A DNA stretch of 64,000 nucleotides from Onchocerca lupi. Its lineage: Eukaryota; Nematoda; Chromadorea; Rhabditida; Onchocercidae. Position numbers and translations under genes: made by a program. The stretch lies in contig JAOVVO010000129.1 in NCBI GenBank assembly GCA_028564675.1, positions 87,605 through 151,604 on the forward strand, read 5' to 3'. Within the stretch, counting starts at the first letter, position 1, and each line of letters begins with the position of its first letter. Below are positions 38,926 to 51,400 of this stretch, one piece after another. The notes under the pieces are model-generated. The model did no database searches, had not been told where the DNA came from, and saw only the letters and a program-made list of their open reading frames with translations.

Positions 38926-39758
38926 TTTATAAAGTATATTTATTTGAAGAAATGAATAGAAGAAAAAAAAAATTTCTTTTCTCACAATTGAATTTAATAA
39001 TTTATATAATTGAATTAGGTTGGTTGAAATTGACAGTTTTATATTGAATTGATTGATTGACTGATCGATTGATATTTATAAATTAATTGGAATCAAACTG
39101 TATGAAATTGACAATTTTTTTTAAAATGCTGAACTAATTGATTGATTGGTTGATTGGCATTTATAATCGCAGGTAAATAAAAAAAAAAAAAAAAACTGCA
39201 AAGAAGGAACAAATTTTCACTTTTAAATTTTTCAAAAATCAATTTAAAATTTTTGAAATGACAAATATTACGATATATGATTAAAAATTAAAGCTGATGC
39301 AAATAGCATGTTGGTGAATGATAAAGTACAAATATTAATAACACATTAAAATGATAAAATGATTCTTGCTTGAACAGGATCATAACAATTTCATCATTAC
39401 AATCAAAATGTTTAAAATTTTAAGGGAAATGATAACTTAAAGCCTAAAAATTTATGGAATGTTATATAATGATGAATTTTTCTTTTTATTTTCAATTAAA
39501 ATTTTAGACAGTGAAATATGAGATAAATTTTAAAAATTTGCCATTTTTAAATTAATTTTTTTTCTCAAATTTTCAATTATTATATAACTAATCAAGTGTT
39601 ATATTAACTAAGAATTAAATGTACGTTTATGCTTACCTTTATTTCTCCTAGAAATAATATTAAATTAGCTATAGACTAATATGGGAATAAATTGCGTCAT
39701 GTCAAACGTCATTTCAAATCATTCATTTTACAGCATTGCTTTTCAATGTTTTTCCGAT

Positions 39759-39803
39759 GATTAAACGTGGTTGTAAGCGGTAAACACGTATCCACGTTTA
39801 ATC
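39759..39803. repeat. Perfect 12-bp inverted repeat, 21-base spacer
   Basis: GATTAAACGTGG at 39759 and CCACGTTTAATC ending at 39803. Arms are GC-richer than the surroundings. A hairpin or paired binding site is possible. Confidence 0.75.
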
Positions 39804-42342
39804 TTAGATTTTATAATCAGAAAGAATATATATTACTTAAAATTATATCATAAACTGAAAGATATAAAATAGTGAAATTTCGAAAACAAAAATCCATATT
39901 TGCTTAATAAATATTTTGCCAAGACGCGATATTATTTGATACGTAAATAATAAAATTACTGAAAAATACAATCTAATTCCCAATAAATAAATTTTCCTAT
40001 TCCTACTTTAAGCTAATTTTTGAAGAGGAAAAATAATTAAGTAGTAAATAAAACTCAAAATTTTCAAATTATTAATTCTTTCAAAAACAGGAAACAATAA
40101 ATATGGGAAAAAAGCATTATGATTAAATTTTAACAACAGCAATTGACGTTGGACATTTGATAGAAAAAACATTTAAACGATTGTTTGATTTAAATATCTA
40201 AAGTAGGTATAATAATTTTAATTTTTTAATTTACTTATTTAATGATTATCAATTTCAATTTTGTATCAAACAAAAACGATAAAAATATATAAAAAAAGAG
40301 TTATGAGAAGAATTGGGGAAGGAAAAATAAATGGAATACAATTCACAGGATGAAAATTAATTAATTCATCCAACTACATCCATCAATTTATAAATTTAAT
40401 TTAGAATTGAATACGATGATTCAATTGCAAGATAATGATAACAATTAGGCGAATAAAACTGTCATCAAATAATGATAAGTGTTCTGCTTAATTCAATATC
40501 AGTAATAAATAATAGCAGCTGAAAAAAATTCTTTTTATGAAATCGAAAAGAAAATATAAAATTGCTATTGTGGTAATCCTCCTTAATATTGTAAATAATA
40601 TTTTTATCGTGAATGAATGAGAAATAGATGATTTTTTGTTGAGTGAGAGATCAAACTATGAACTGCTTAATTAAAAATTGAAAAAAGCAAAATATTTAAG
40701 CTATTAATCAAAAATTCAAGAATAACTTTATTTCAAAATCAGCAACTCAAAAATGAACTCTATTTCAGAGTTAATATTTCAAAATCAAGATAAATGATAT
40801 TCTGTTATCACTGGTTAGAACAATAAATGCTAACGAAATGGTACTCCTTGAGCTATTTAAATGGTATCAGGCTGTTAGATTTATCACCATTAGACTGATA
40901 AATGCTGAGTTAACAAGAATGATAATTCAAATATGTTATCTTCTGATAAATTTTATCCATTTAATTTGATAATTCAAATGACGAGTGTTATCAAATTTCC
41001 AAAATACTGAACTCTTTATGTATGGAGATTTTTATGATAGCAGTAGAAATTATAATCAAACTTAAAATCATCGATTGAATTAAAATTATCAATAAATAAT
41101 AATTTGTAATTTGATGCAATATTAAAAATCCGAACAGTATTTTGTGTTAGACTTTTTTGAATTAAAAATTTTCTGTTGCTATTTTATGCACGAAAATTCT
41201 CCTTTTTTCTAAAGTCAACAATTCAGGATTTTTGAACTTGTTGATCTCGAAAAATTTCAAAGTATGCCCAAAAAATAAACATTTACTTTTTCTGAAGCAA
41301 TTTTTTTTTCCTTAATATATGGAACACATTTCATTACTTTTAGGCTTAAGAATGTTTTTTTTTTTTTTAAGTCAATCATATTCTAACTTTCTACAACAAT
41401 TCATTAAAAAATTATTTTCAATTATTTTCTAATAGTTAAAACATTTTTTTCTAAATAAGTTTTTAACTATTTCTGTTTTAAAACCTTCCCACTAACAAAA
41501 AGAAAAAATACAACACAAATACTCTTTTAAATGATACATTTTAATCAAGTAATCTGATGTCATTTCAGAAATTTGTTAGTTGCAATATTATTGAAAATTG
41601 AAACTAAAATAACAATTGTATCCATAGATAAATAGAATATATTAATAACGCTATATTAGTGCTTGAATAATAAAGTTGCCATCATGAAAAATGCCTAAGA
41701 GAAATGATTCAATCCGTCCTAAAATATTATGATCATGAGATAACTGATAAAATGTTTAACTTCAAATTGAATTTTCTAAAATGTTTCTTATTGCTAAATT
41801 TGAAATTGAAGTAAATAGAACATCTGTCTTGGAACATTTATTAACATACGATAGCTGGTATTTACTTAATATGAAATTGAAATAAAAATAAATTTAACTA
41901 AAATTGAAATAAACAGAAACTTAAACTGAGATGAAGAAGTAGAATGTGTATGCTGCTGTGACATATTATGAATTATTTTTAAAATATCGTTTTAAGCGAT
42001 TTAATAATATCCTACTGTCAGATGGCACATATTTCAAAATTTAAAATTAGAATAATTAATAACAGCTGAAACACATAAAAATAAGTATTTTCGATACAGA
42101 AAAAAAGTTTTTGCGATCGTAAATTATTCCAAAAGTTACACAACTGAAACTTATATACCCTCAAATGAATAAGCTACAAAATGCCAAATGATAGAAAAAC
42201 TTGAAGGAAAGAGAAAAACGAAAGAAAAAAGAAACTAATTATTCAATAGTTTAGAACGGAAAGAACAGTGATTTAAAATTGCTTTCATTATTCAATCTTT
42301 TCTTTTTATTTCACTTCACTTTCCAATCATTTGGTGAAATCG

Positions 42343-42413
42343 GCCACGCTCATGTGGCTGATTCGGATAGTCTGTGGAGACTGGCCACGCTTCGCGTGTC
42401 CGGCTCCAGCTAG
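42343..42413 (+). mobile_element. Probable Helitron 3' terminus (hairpins plus CTAG)
   Basis: GGCCACGC, loop TTC, GCGTGTCC (42383-42401) makes an eight-position stem with one mismatch, followed by GGCTCCAG and CTAG at 42410-42413, then T. This is the arrangement of a Helitron 3' end: a GC-rich hairpin about ten bases before CTRR, inserted before T. A second hairpin, GCCAC/GTGGC, lies at 42343-42358. The 5' end of this element was not found, so it may be a fragment. Confidence 0.6.
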
Positions 42414-43790
42414 TCTATATAAATAAAAATGTCAATGTTCGTTTGTTCAAAATTTTAAATCTGCGAAAATTCTTAAATACATGCCTTTTCTATATTAATT
42501 CGAAATCTTAGATATCGGGAAATTCTTATCTATTGCTTTGAACTTTTGACATTGCATTCAATATGCGTATGTTTTTATATTCTTTTTATATACCCTCGTT
42601 TCTGTAGCTCAGTCTGGTTAAGTGGAAAAAAAGAAAAGAGAAAGCGCATGTTTCTAGTATTGAGGAAAAAAACTGATATTTTGTAATTTGATTTGCAGTT
42701 TGGCTGGATTCGAGACTGATTTATGCTGTTGTGATTAGGCAAGGTCAGTAATAAGTGTGAAGAGATTTTTTGTTTTGTGTGACAGAGATGAATCCTGTTG
42801 AGAATGGTTTTATTGATTGATGAAGAGTGATTCTTCGTAACAAACAATTATCAACGAATAATAAACTGATAACTAGGTTATTCTTTCCTTTGCTACTGAT
42901 AAAAAAGAATACTGATCAACTAAATTATCGGTTGTTGAATTTAAATTTATCAGCTGGCAACGGAACCAAGGAGCTAGCTTTATGATAAATTTGTCCTTTC
43001 ATTTTGAAAGTTGGCATAAATTGTGTTGTTACGATTTCTGCGCCGAACGACGTCATTTAGAAGAAGGAGTTCAGGAGTTGTATCTCCTGATGACAGATAG
43101 GAAATGCTTCAAATCGGCAGTATATTCGGCAAGCAAAGTTTTGCATCGGGTATTTTAGCGCATATTACATCAATGATTTCGTTTGACATGATTTTGTTAT
43201 AAAGCCAGATCAGAAATGTTGTGTAAAGTGAACAATTAACATTCACGACAAAGGGCAATCCAAACATGATCTAATATTAGAAATCAAGGAGGTAATTCAT
43301 AAATTGCTGAACGAAATGCTTCATTATACATATCATGATGTCGATAATCCTCACAAAAAACAAAAAACAAATAAACGAAAAGCTCAAACTACTCTCTTTA
43401 TTTATTTAAAAACACACGCTTATTCGAATGCAACGCTATATGAAAATTTCAAATCAATCGATGAAGAACTTGAAACGTTGCAGGAAGTAGCTATAGTCAA
43501 TGCCGAAAATAGATATGGTGAATAAATTCTGTCCGCTCATGATGACGCTATACGGGGCAGAGTCAAAAAATTCAACTTCCTCACTTACTTTTAATTATCA
43601 CGGAAGTGAAAAAAACTTTGTCTATATAAAAAAGAAGGCCTATTCGAATACAACGTTATGTCAAAACTTGAAAATAATCGGTGGAGAACTTGCGGAGTTC
43701 CGTCCGGGAACAAGGAACATTTATATTTTTATTTCTATGGATTATATTATAAATTTCAATATAATTTCATAATAAAGAATTAATTGAGTT
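42414..43790 (+). mobile_element. Probable Helitron 5' terminus and body, degraded
   Basis: Directly after the CTAG terminus comes TCTATATAAATAAAAATG, then TCAATGTTCGTTTGTTC. Starting with TC and continuing in this way is typical of many Helitron 5' ends. The following 1.3 kb is less AT-rich than the surroundings and holds partly open frames on the + strand (43304-43525 and 43500-43772) with an internal duplication. No Rep or helicase motif was recognised, so it would be a non-autonomous or decayed copy. Its 3' limit is not clear; 43790 marks only the return to local composition. Confidence 0.45.
43304..43772 (+). pseudogene. Unrecognised degraded coding-like sequence with internal duplication
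   Basis: Two overlapping + frames carry related segments: FIYLKTHAYSNATLYENF and, about 217 bases later, FVYIKKKAYSNTTLCQNL, each followed by an I-D/G-G/E-E-L pattern. The first frame stays open upstream from about 43240 (HDKGQSKHDLILEIKE). The frames shift relative to one another and stops precede them, so a working gene is unlikely. No family was recognised. It may be cargo or a remnant of the mobile element around it. Confidence 0.35.
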
Positions 43791-45584
43791 CAAGTTTATT
43801 CAAACAATTGCTTATCCGCAATTCGTGTCATATATAATATAACATATGTTTTTTCGGTGAAAGAAAAGGTTTCAAAGAAATAATTTTATTTAAATGAAAT
43901 GCTAATAATTTTGATAATAATTTCTTCTCTGTCAATTTTAATTTTCCTTCTTTTTTTTCTTCTTGCTCTAAGTTTTATTGAAATTTTGAAACTTATTTGA
44001 ATAATTTATTATCGTTGTTTTTGAAAAAGATGGATAAGGAATGAGTACATGAGAATGATAGATAATTTAAAAGTTTTTGCAACTAAAATCATAAAATTCT
44101 AAACCATTTAAAGATTTTTAACAAAAGTATTTTTTTCTTAAATTTAAAAGTTTACAAACTAATTCTTTCCACCTTATCGTTCTGCTATTTTATTCTTATC
44201 ATTTTTTGCTTAATTCTTGTATATTACTAATATTTTTTTCAATATAATCCTAAAAATTTATATATTTTTTAAAATCATCTCAAAACATTTAAAGAAAGAT
44301 ACTGTCGGTGATGATAAAAATATTTTAATTATTTTTTCATAGGAAATAATTACAGTGATTAAATACTGGCTAATTTTGAATAGTAAGTATTAAATTTCAA
44401 TCAATCATTTCAATTAAATTATCATTTGTCAACTGGTGTTTATTCTGGTTCTTATTTTCACAAATATTCTATTGCTCAATAAAATATGGCTAATAATAAT
44501 TGTTTTTGAAAATAAATTATTTGAGTATGTTCAAATATTACTATAATTACTCTTATTGTATCTAAAATTATCGTATAAAAAATTTAAAAGAAAAATATTA
44601 ACTAATAATTAAATTTTTTTATTTCAAGATAATATTTAAATGTTTTGTTTCAAACTTACTGCAAATAAATAAATTTTAAACAGACAATAATTATCAATCA
44701 AAAATGTACTATGCAATCTTGCATAAACGAAATAAAAAATGTGAAAAAATAAGGAAACGATAATTGAACAGTTCAATTTTGTATATTTTCTAGTATATTA
44801 AGAATAATAATAACTAATAATTATAATAAAGATAATTATGATAATAAGAAATAAGGAAAAGAAGAAAATTGGAAAATCAATTGATAAAATCAATTGATAT
44901 GGTTCTGAAAAAAATAGGTATATTTGGATATAATATTGAAAAATTATACAAAGTTGTATGATATGTTTTTCCCAGAAAGTTGCGAAAAATAAAATAAGTA
45001 AAAAAATGGAAGTAAAATATTGTTAGCATGATAAATAAATAAATAATAACAAACCCTCACCAAATTGCTGAAAATTAACAAATAGTTAAATCAGTATTAA
45101 TGAAAAAGAAATTATATTTAATAAAACTATCAGACCGATTTTTTTATTTTTTCCGATTTCACTATCAAAACGCTATTTAGATCGGAATTTGAATTGATCT
45201 AATTGGAATATTAGCATGTCATAAATGAAGCATTAATTTAAAGCTTCAAAAAAAATATATATATACAAAAAAAAAAGAAAGAAGCGAATAAGAATTAAGC
45301 ATCAAAAATGAAGAAAAAATTTGCTCAAATTACTCATATAACAAATTTCGAATATTAATAAATAAAATTATCTAAATATAATTTTAAAAAAAAAGACTTG
45401 AATTTTTAGATGAAATTATTATTACAGCAGCTTGTGTTACTTTATGAAAAGCAAAGTCAAAATCAAAGTCAAAACAACTTGTGTTACTTTATGAGAAGCA
45501 AAAGTTATAATTAAGTTGTTGCAGTTTTATGATTTAGATTATCATTTTTCACAATGATAATTTTACTGATAAAACTGCAATAAG

Positions 45585-45838
45585 TTAATTCAATAATCGA
45601 TGACATCATACAATAAATATTACGATAATAATCGCTATTACAAATTATAAATTCAATAATCGACGAAATCATACAATAAATATTGCGATAATAATTGCTA
45701 TTATAAATTATAAATTCAATAATCGACATTATACAATAAATATTACAATAATAATCGCTATTACAAATTATAAATTCAATAATCGATGACATCATACAAT
45801 AAATATTTCTATAATAATCGCTATTACATATTATAAAT
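45585..45838. repeat. Minisatellite, about four copies of a 57-63 bp unit
   Basis: The unit is ATACAATAAATATTACGATA, ATAATCGCTATTACAAATTA and TAAATTCAATAATCGATGAC with an ATC ending. Copies are highly similar; one lacks six bases (CGACATTATAC). The minus-strand frame over it reads as a repeat and is not a gene. Confidence 0.9.
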
Positions 45839-45893
45839 TTTCGAAGTATTTATCAGTATACTCTGGCTAGCTAAACTTTTTTAATTTTTTTAA

Positions 45894-45990
45894 TTACTGA
45901 CTGGCTAACTAAACTTCATTTCCTAATTACTGATTTCAGAATATTACTGAGCGACTAACTAAACTTCATTTCCTAATTACTGACTTTAAA
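45894..45990. repeat. Two-copy direct repeat, unit about 56 bp
   Basis: ACTAAACTTCATTTCCTAATTACTGA is present twice (about 45908 and 45957), each preceded by CTGRCTGGCTA- or GAGCGACTA-like sequence. A third, shorter GCTAGCTAAACTTTTTTAAT copy precedes it. Confidence 0.75.
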
Positions 45991-48217
45991 ATTGGTTACT
46001 TTTAATTGGCATAAGTATGATTATACTTTTAATCGGTATTGCACCTGAATTATTTGTGTTATGATTTGTAGATAGAAAATTATGTATTTATGTCTAGTTT
46101 TATTTCTTTAGAGTTGAATTTATTCAAATATTCAAATATTTCGGTCATTAATTTCAAGAATTCTAATATTTCAATTATTAATTTAGAAATTCGTTTTTAT
46201 TAAAATTTGATTTTTTATCATTTTACATGCATACATGTATATATATTAAAGAAATAGGGATAAAATCTCCATGAAAAAATAATTGAATACAAATTAAAAT
46301 ACTTGATTTTGAAATTCATTGTAGAATAATTTATTGCTTTTCCCCAAAATTTTGTCAGTATTTGTGCATATGTTTGGCTAACAATTTAAAAATATTAATA
46401 AAGATAATTTTCATTTTTTCTATCTCATTAACATAATTGATGACTGTAAATCAAACTAATGCTTAGTTATTGCTATGATAGTTCTAGCAAAAAGTTTTCA
46501 CTAATGTCAACAAAAACAAATGAATAATTCTCATTTCATATAATATTTAATCAGTTTCATTATGAAGAGATGAATTGAATTTAAATAACTAGCACAATTA
46601 GGAATGACAAGAAAGAAATCATTTTCATCACATTACCAATAATAATAATAATAAGCTGAAACTCCATTAATCGCATCATTTTATAATTCAGTCGATAAAA
46701 ACTGGCATTTTTTTAGTTTTTATACATGATTCCGATAGGATAACAATTTTCAATACACTGCCTGTGAAAGCTTAAAATTCTTCGTGTGAAAATTTCAAAT
46801 TTTTTACAACTTTTGTTCTACAAAATTTATAAAACTTCTCACTTCGTAATTAGTAGCCCATAGTTTGCATCAGTAATTGAATGTAATGATTGTTTTTTTA
46901 AATGCTTTGAAGAAGAAAGGAAAAAAAAAAGGCCAAAGAACAAAACTAAATTAAACGAAAACAAGATCAATTTAAAATGACACAATGACATCATCTGGAA
47001 ATTGAGTATTCGTCGTAAATAGGAATACATCAATTCCTACCGTCAATTCCGAGAAAATTGATAAATTTAAGTTTTGATTTAACAAATTAAACTATTATAT
47101 CTAAAATCATTATGCCTGAAAATACCTGAAATCAATTCAAATAAATGTCTTTGATTAAATGTGATAAGAATTTAGTAATAATTTATTTATATTATTTGGA
47201 AAATTTTTGTTATTTCGATTCTTTCGCATTCTTTTATGATAAAATGTTCAAGTTAATTTGAAACAAAAATAGTTTAAAGCCATTAATAAACATTAGCAAA
47301 TGACAAATATAAAACACGAAATATAATGAATAGCATAAATCAACGCATATTAATTAGGAAAATTGTCTTAGCTTTAGCTTCTAAGTAAATATTATCTATT
47401 TTTTCTTAGAAAACTCAGCAAACTTCTATTTGCTATTATTTTTTAATTAAAAAACTCATTTACTTGTGATATTTTTAATTAAAAAAAATATATATATAAA
47501 AATTAAAAAGAAGTAAAGATAAAAATTGATAAAATCATGCAAAAATTAGCAAACAAAAAGATTTTAATTTGAAAAAATTAAACAATTATTTAAACAAATG
47601 GATATTTTTTCAAATTCGTATTTCGAAATTTAAATACATTCTTTCAAATTTATAAAATGGAAAATTTAAAAAAAAAAAAAGAAATGAAGAAAAATAAGGA
47701 ACAAATAAATTCAAAAAATGACGAAAATTTTTTATCAAACATTTTAAATAACCTAATAAACATATATATGTGCATATAAATACATGCGTATATTTCGTAA
47801 TACTGAATCCAATCATTTTAATATTTCATATATAACAATATTTCAAAAGGCTGTAAAAGCATGCAAAATTAGCCAAAGCGAAATATTATGCGATCTAGTG
47901 CTGCTTATGCAGATTAGTACAGAAATCTATTTCTTAATATTAAATATATATTAATTTAACTAAATCATAAAATATCAGTAACCGGTGAATGCAAATCTTT
48001 TTTAATTTCAAAGTATGAAATTCTAATCTATCTAATTGCAATTATTGTTGAGATCCAAAGATAAATAATAATTGCATTGTCAATAATTACATGGAACAGG
48101 TTATATAAATACAATAATGCTAATAAAACAAAAATGTAAAAATTAGGAAAAGATATGAAAACAGGCAAAAAAACAAAAATTTTTTAATTATTTTAGCTAA
48201 TACCAAATTCAAAAAAA

Positions 48218-48407
48218 TTCGAAGTTACAAAAAGATTATATGTATATATAATGCAATTAATTAATTAATTATTAGTTAATAATAAAATGAAGTAAATTCA
48301 GATTGATTTTTATTTGGTAAAAGATTATGTATATATATATAATCTTTTTCTGACTAAAAATTTTTAAAAAATTTCTTTTTTTTTAATAATCTTTTTGTAA
48401 CTTAGAA
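48218..48407. repeat. MITE-like element with 22-bp terminal inverted repeats
   Basis: AAGTTACAAAAAGATTAT at 48222-48239 is exactly reverse-complemented at 48386-48403, and three outer bases also match after one mismatch. Inside, AAAAGATTAT and ATAATCTTTT (48319-48348) make a second palindrome around TA repeats. The 190-bp size and termini suit a short non-autonomous DNA transposon; no convincing target duplication was seen. Confidence 0.6.
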
Positions 48408-51400
48408 GAAATATGTATATACGAATTACTTACAAAACTTTTGATAACTCTAACAATGAATTTTAAATTTATCCTGAATACTACATTTATTTTTATATGG
48501 ATTAATAATTTTTTTTCAAGCAATTGAAAATTTAGCGATTATTTTGGCATGTTTTACGGAAAATTAAGCGATTTAGACATAAATTTCGAGATTGTTCACT
48601 TTATTGATTTTACATTTGTGAGAACTCTTTTTTTTTTCTTTGCTTTTATGCTATTTAAGTGCAAATCATAAATCATGTTTTATATTCAAAATTATAGTTG
48701 ATTACAATAATCTATCATCAACCAAATATGTTTGACATAAATTTTTTAAATGAATAGAAAGTTATGGAATAAATTGTTGGCATATGCTTAATATATATAC
48801 GAAATAAGTTAATTTTCTGTTCTTATATATGACTGGAATTTAATTTTCCAATGTTTACTAATTAATATCGATTTGATCATTTATGAGTATAAGAAAGGGA
48901 CGATAAAACAATTATAATTAAACTTATATTAATATGTTGACAACTTATCATATTAATATATTTACGTGAAAAAAATAATACAATGATAATTGGGAGTTGT
49001 CGACTTTTTATCATTGTTATTATTATCATTTTTATCGTTATTATTATATCGATTCATAATAAATAATAACTGGTAAAAACCTGAATTGGAATTGGTTGAT
49101 TATTCCCACTTATTATATATATTTTACATTTATTTATCAAGCGTAATAATTATATTTGTTTTCTAACCAGTTTAAATAATTTAAATTTTTTCTATGACTG
49201 TCATTATATCACTTATCTACAATAGTTATGCTGCCAAAACGAAGGAAAATATAAGACTCCAACAATTTTCAAACATTAAAATTTCCTGTTTTTAAATATT
49301 ATAAATTTACGAGTAGATTGTTTAAACAACTTTTTGTTTACTTCAATACATTTTAAATGTCTTGTATAAATATCAGTTTCAATAGTTGTTAAAGTATTTC
49401 TGAAATAATTATATGCAAAAATTTGAAACTACATAGAAATTTATCTAACGGAGAACTAGAAATATTACTGATACTATCAAATGTTATGAAATATACTTTA
49501 TAATGGAATAATGAGAAACTGATAGTAATTTTTCATATTATTAGTAAAATGAAGGATTAATTAAAATTACCGTCTTATTTCAAAAAAGATTTACGGATTA
49601 AAAATTATTCCATCCAAAGATTTCATTCCTTTTCAATCAGAATTTTCATATTTTTTCTAATTGATAATTTGGCTGACAATTTTAACTAATTCATCATTTC
49701 ACCTGATACTTGAATTGATTTTACCTCATAATTTCTGCCGACCAACTGCCTAAAAACTTTTCATAATTTGTTTAAATTATGTTGAAACACTGGTGGATGT
49801 AAAATTTGAAATTTGAATTTTGATCAAGAGTGATATAACTTTAGAATACTTTCAGAAAATTTTGAATTTTGACACTATTCCTTGTACAATTTAAAAAAAT
49901 AACGAAGTTGTATTTATTATGGATATTTTTAATACTATTATTTTATGCTATTATGGATATTTTGAAGAGGGAAATAATTTGGATAAACAATAAATTTTAA
50001 AGTGTAAAAGTAATTTTAAGCATCACTAACCTAACATTTAAGGACTGAAAATAATTTCAATTGAAGCAAAATGCAGAAAATGAAAGTAGTTCAAATAAAA
50101 TCAATTTTATGGAATTAAAAAAAATAATTAGCATACAATTAGTTCTTGAAAATAAAAAATAATTAAGATAATGAAATCAATCTTTATATTTTTATGCATA
50201 ACACATTGATGTGTTTCATTGATCGGAGATAAAAAAAATAAATTGTTAAATGAATTTTTTCATTTCTTCAAAATCACAAATAACTATGTATTCAGTGAAA
50301 TTCCAAATAAACTTCATCATCATGTGCTGAAGAAATTTTTAGCTCATCCTATCTATAATGTAAATTGATAAAATATGCATAAGTCCCATTCATAGATGAT
50401 TTAGTCGATCTTTGAATAACTATAGAATGATTTATTTGAAAACATTTCCGATAGAAAAATCTGTTTTTCTAATCCTTTTTTTTCACATTTTTTCCTTTTT
50501 TCTATTTAATTTTACCATTTATTTCAAATAGATCGAAGTATTTTTGGTAGTAAAAAAATACAACCATTTTTGATGGCATAACTTTATGTTTGTTTATAAA
50601 ATACATAATAAAATCAACGTGGTGTAATCAATATGCGTTTGTAATACATACAAGAAGATATGCAAATATAAAATGATGCATGAATTTAAATTTTTTTCCT
50701 AAAAAAAAGTATCTCAGAAAGCGACGATAGCATTTGTTAGTCCTAAAATAATAAAATGATAATGATAACAGTTGACCGAAAAAAAATATACAGCATAAAT
50801 GATGATACATGATGATGATGATACATGAAATGAATATTGCGTTTGGATATTTCGCATATCAAACAAAAGCTTTAGAAAAGATAAGAATAATTTGTACATG
50901 TAATTTGTACGTATGAATGATGAAATTTCACGTACGAGTGATATTTTTTGATAGGATTCTTTACACAAAATCTATTTCAACTTAGTCAAGAAAAGATATG
51001 ATTAGTATATGTGAATATATGACAAGATAACAATAAAATTGTAAGTTATATGTATGTACAATTATTTGAAATTCCAGAGAAAAAAAAAAAAGAAGAAAGA
51101 TTTTCTAAATTTTTTATATCTACGATTAATTCGTTATTTGAAAAACACTATTTCATTCCCTTAACAGATATTTTGCAAGCATTTATCCCAGTCCCATAGA
51201 TCAACAAATTGTTTGTTTAATCATAGGTTACTTGCTTCGACGGAAGAAAATTTCAAGAGATATAAATGATAAGCAATCACGATTAAGACTTCAGATATCT
51301 AATTGTTTGTATTTAAATTGTTTACAGTTTATCCACAGTTTTTCACATATTCGGATGAAACCGAAAAATTGAGGTTTGAGTAAAAATTTTTATAAAAAAT

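Larger units (their letters stand above)
26606..42342. other. Gene-free AT-rich region with repeats
   Basis: No exon with family resemblance was found on either strand over nearly 16 kb. Open frames here are short and driven by A- and T-runs. The sequence holds tandem repeats, microsatellites, a polypyrimidine stretch and hairpins, listed separately. It may be upstream control sequence of the flanking minus-strand genes, large introns, or repeat-derived spacer. Confidence 0.6.

Noticed and set aside
38431..39047. Four overlapping open frames of 68-107 codons
   Set aside because: They read the CT/GA tract and flanking A-runs; no splice context or family resemblance.
42600..42715. tRNA-like A box (GTAGCTCAGTCTGG) and weak B box (GATTCGAGAC)
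   Set aside because: The boxes are about 100 bases apart, and no acceptor, D or T stem can be paired. It could be a trace of a tRNA-derived SINE, but the evidence is too thin to annotate.
42414..43790. Wolbachia-derived insertion
   Set aside because: Composition is compatible, but no bacterial gene was recognised and the 5' boundary has Helitron-like structure.
45511..45795. 94-codon minus-strand repeat protein
   Set aside because: It is the translation of the minisatellite; its periodicity comes from the DNA repeat with unit length divisible by three.
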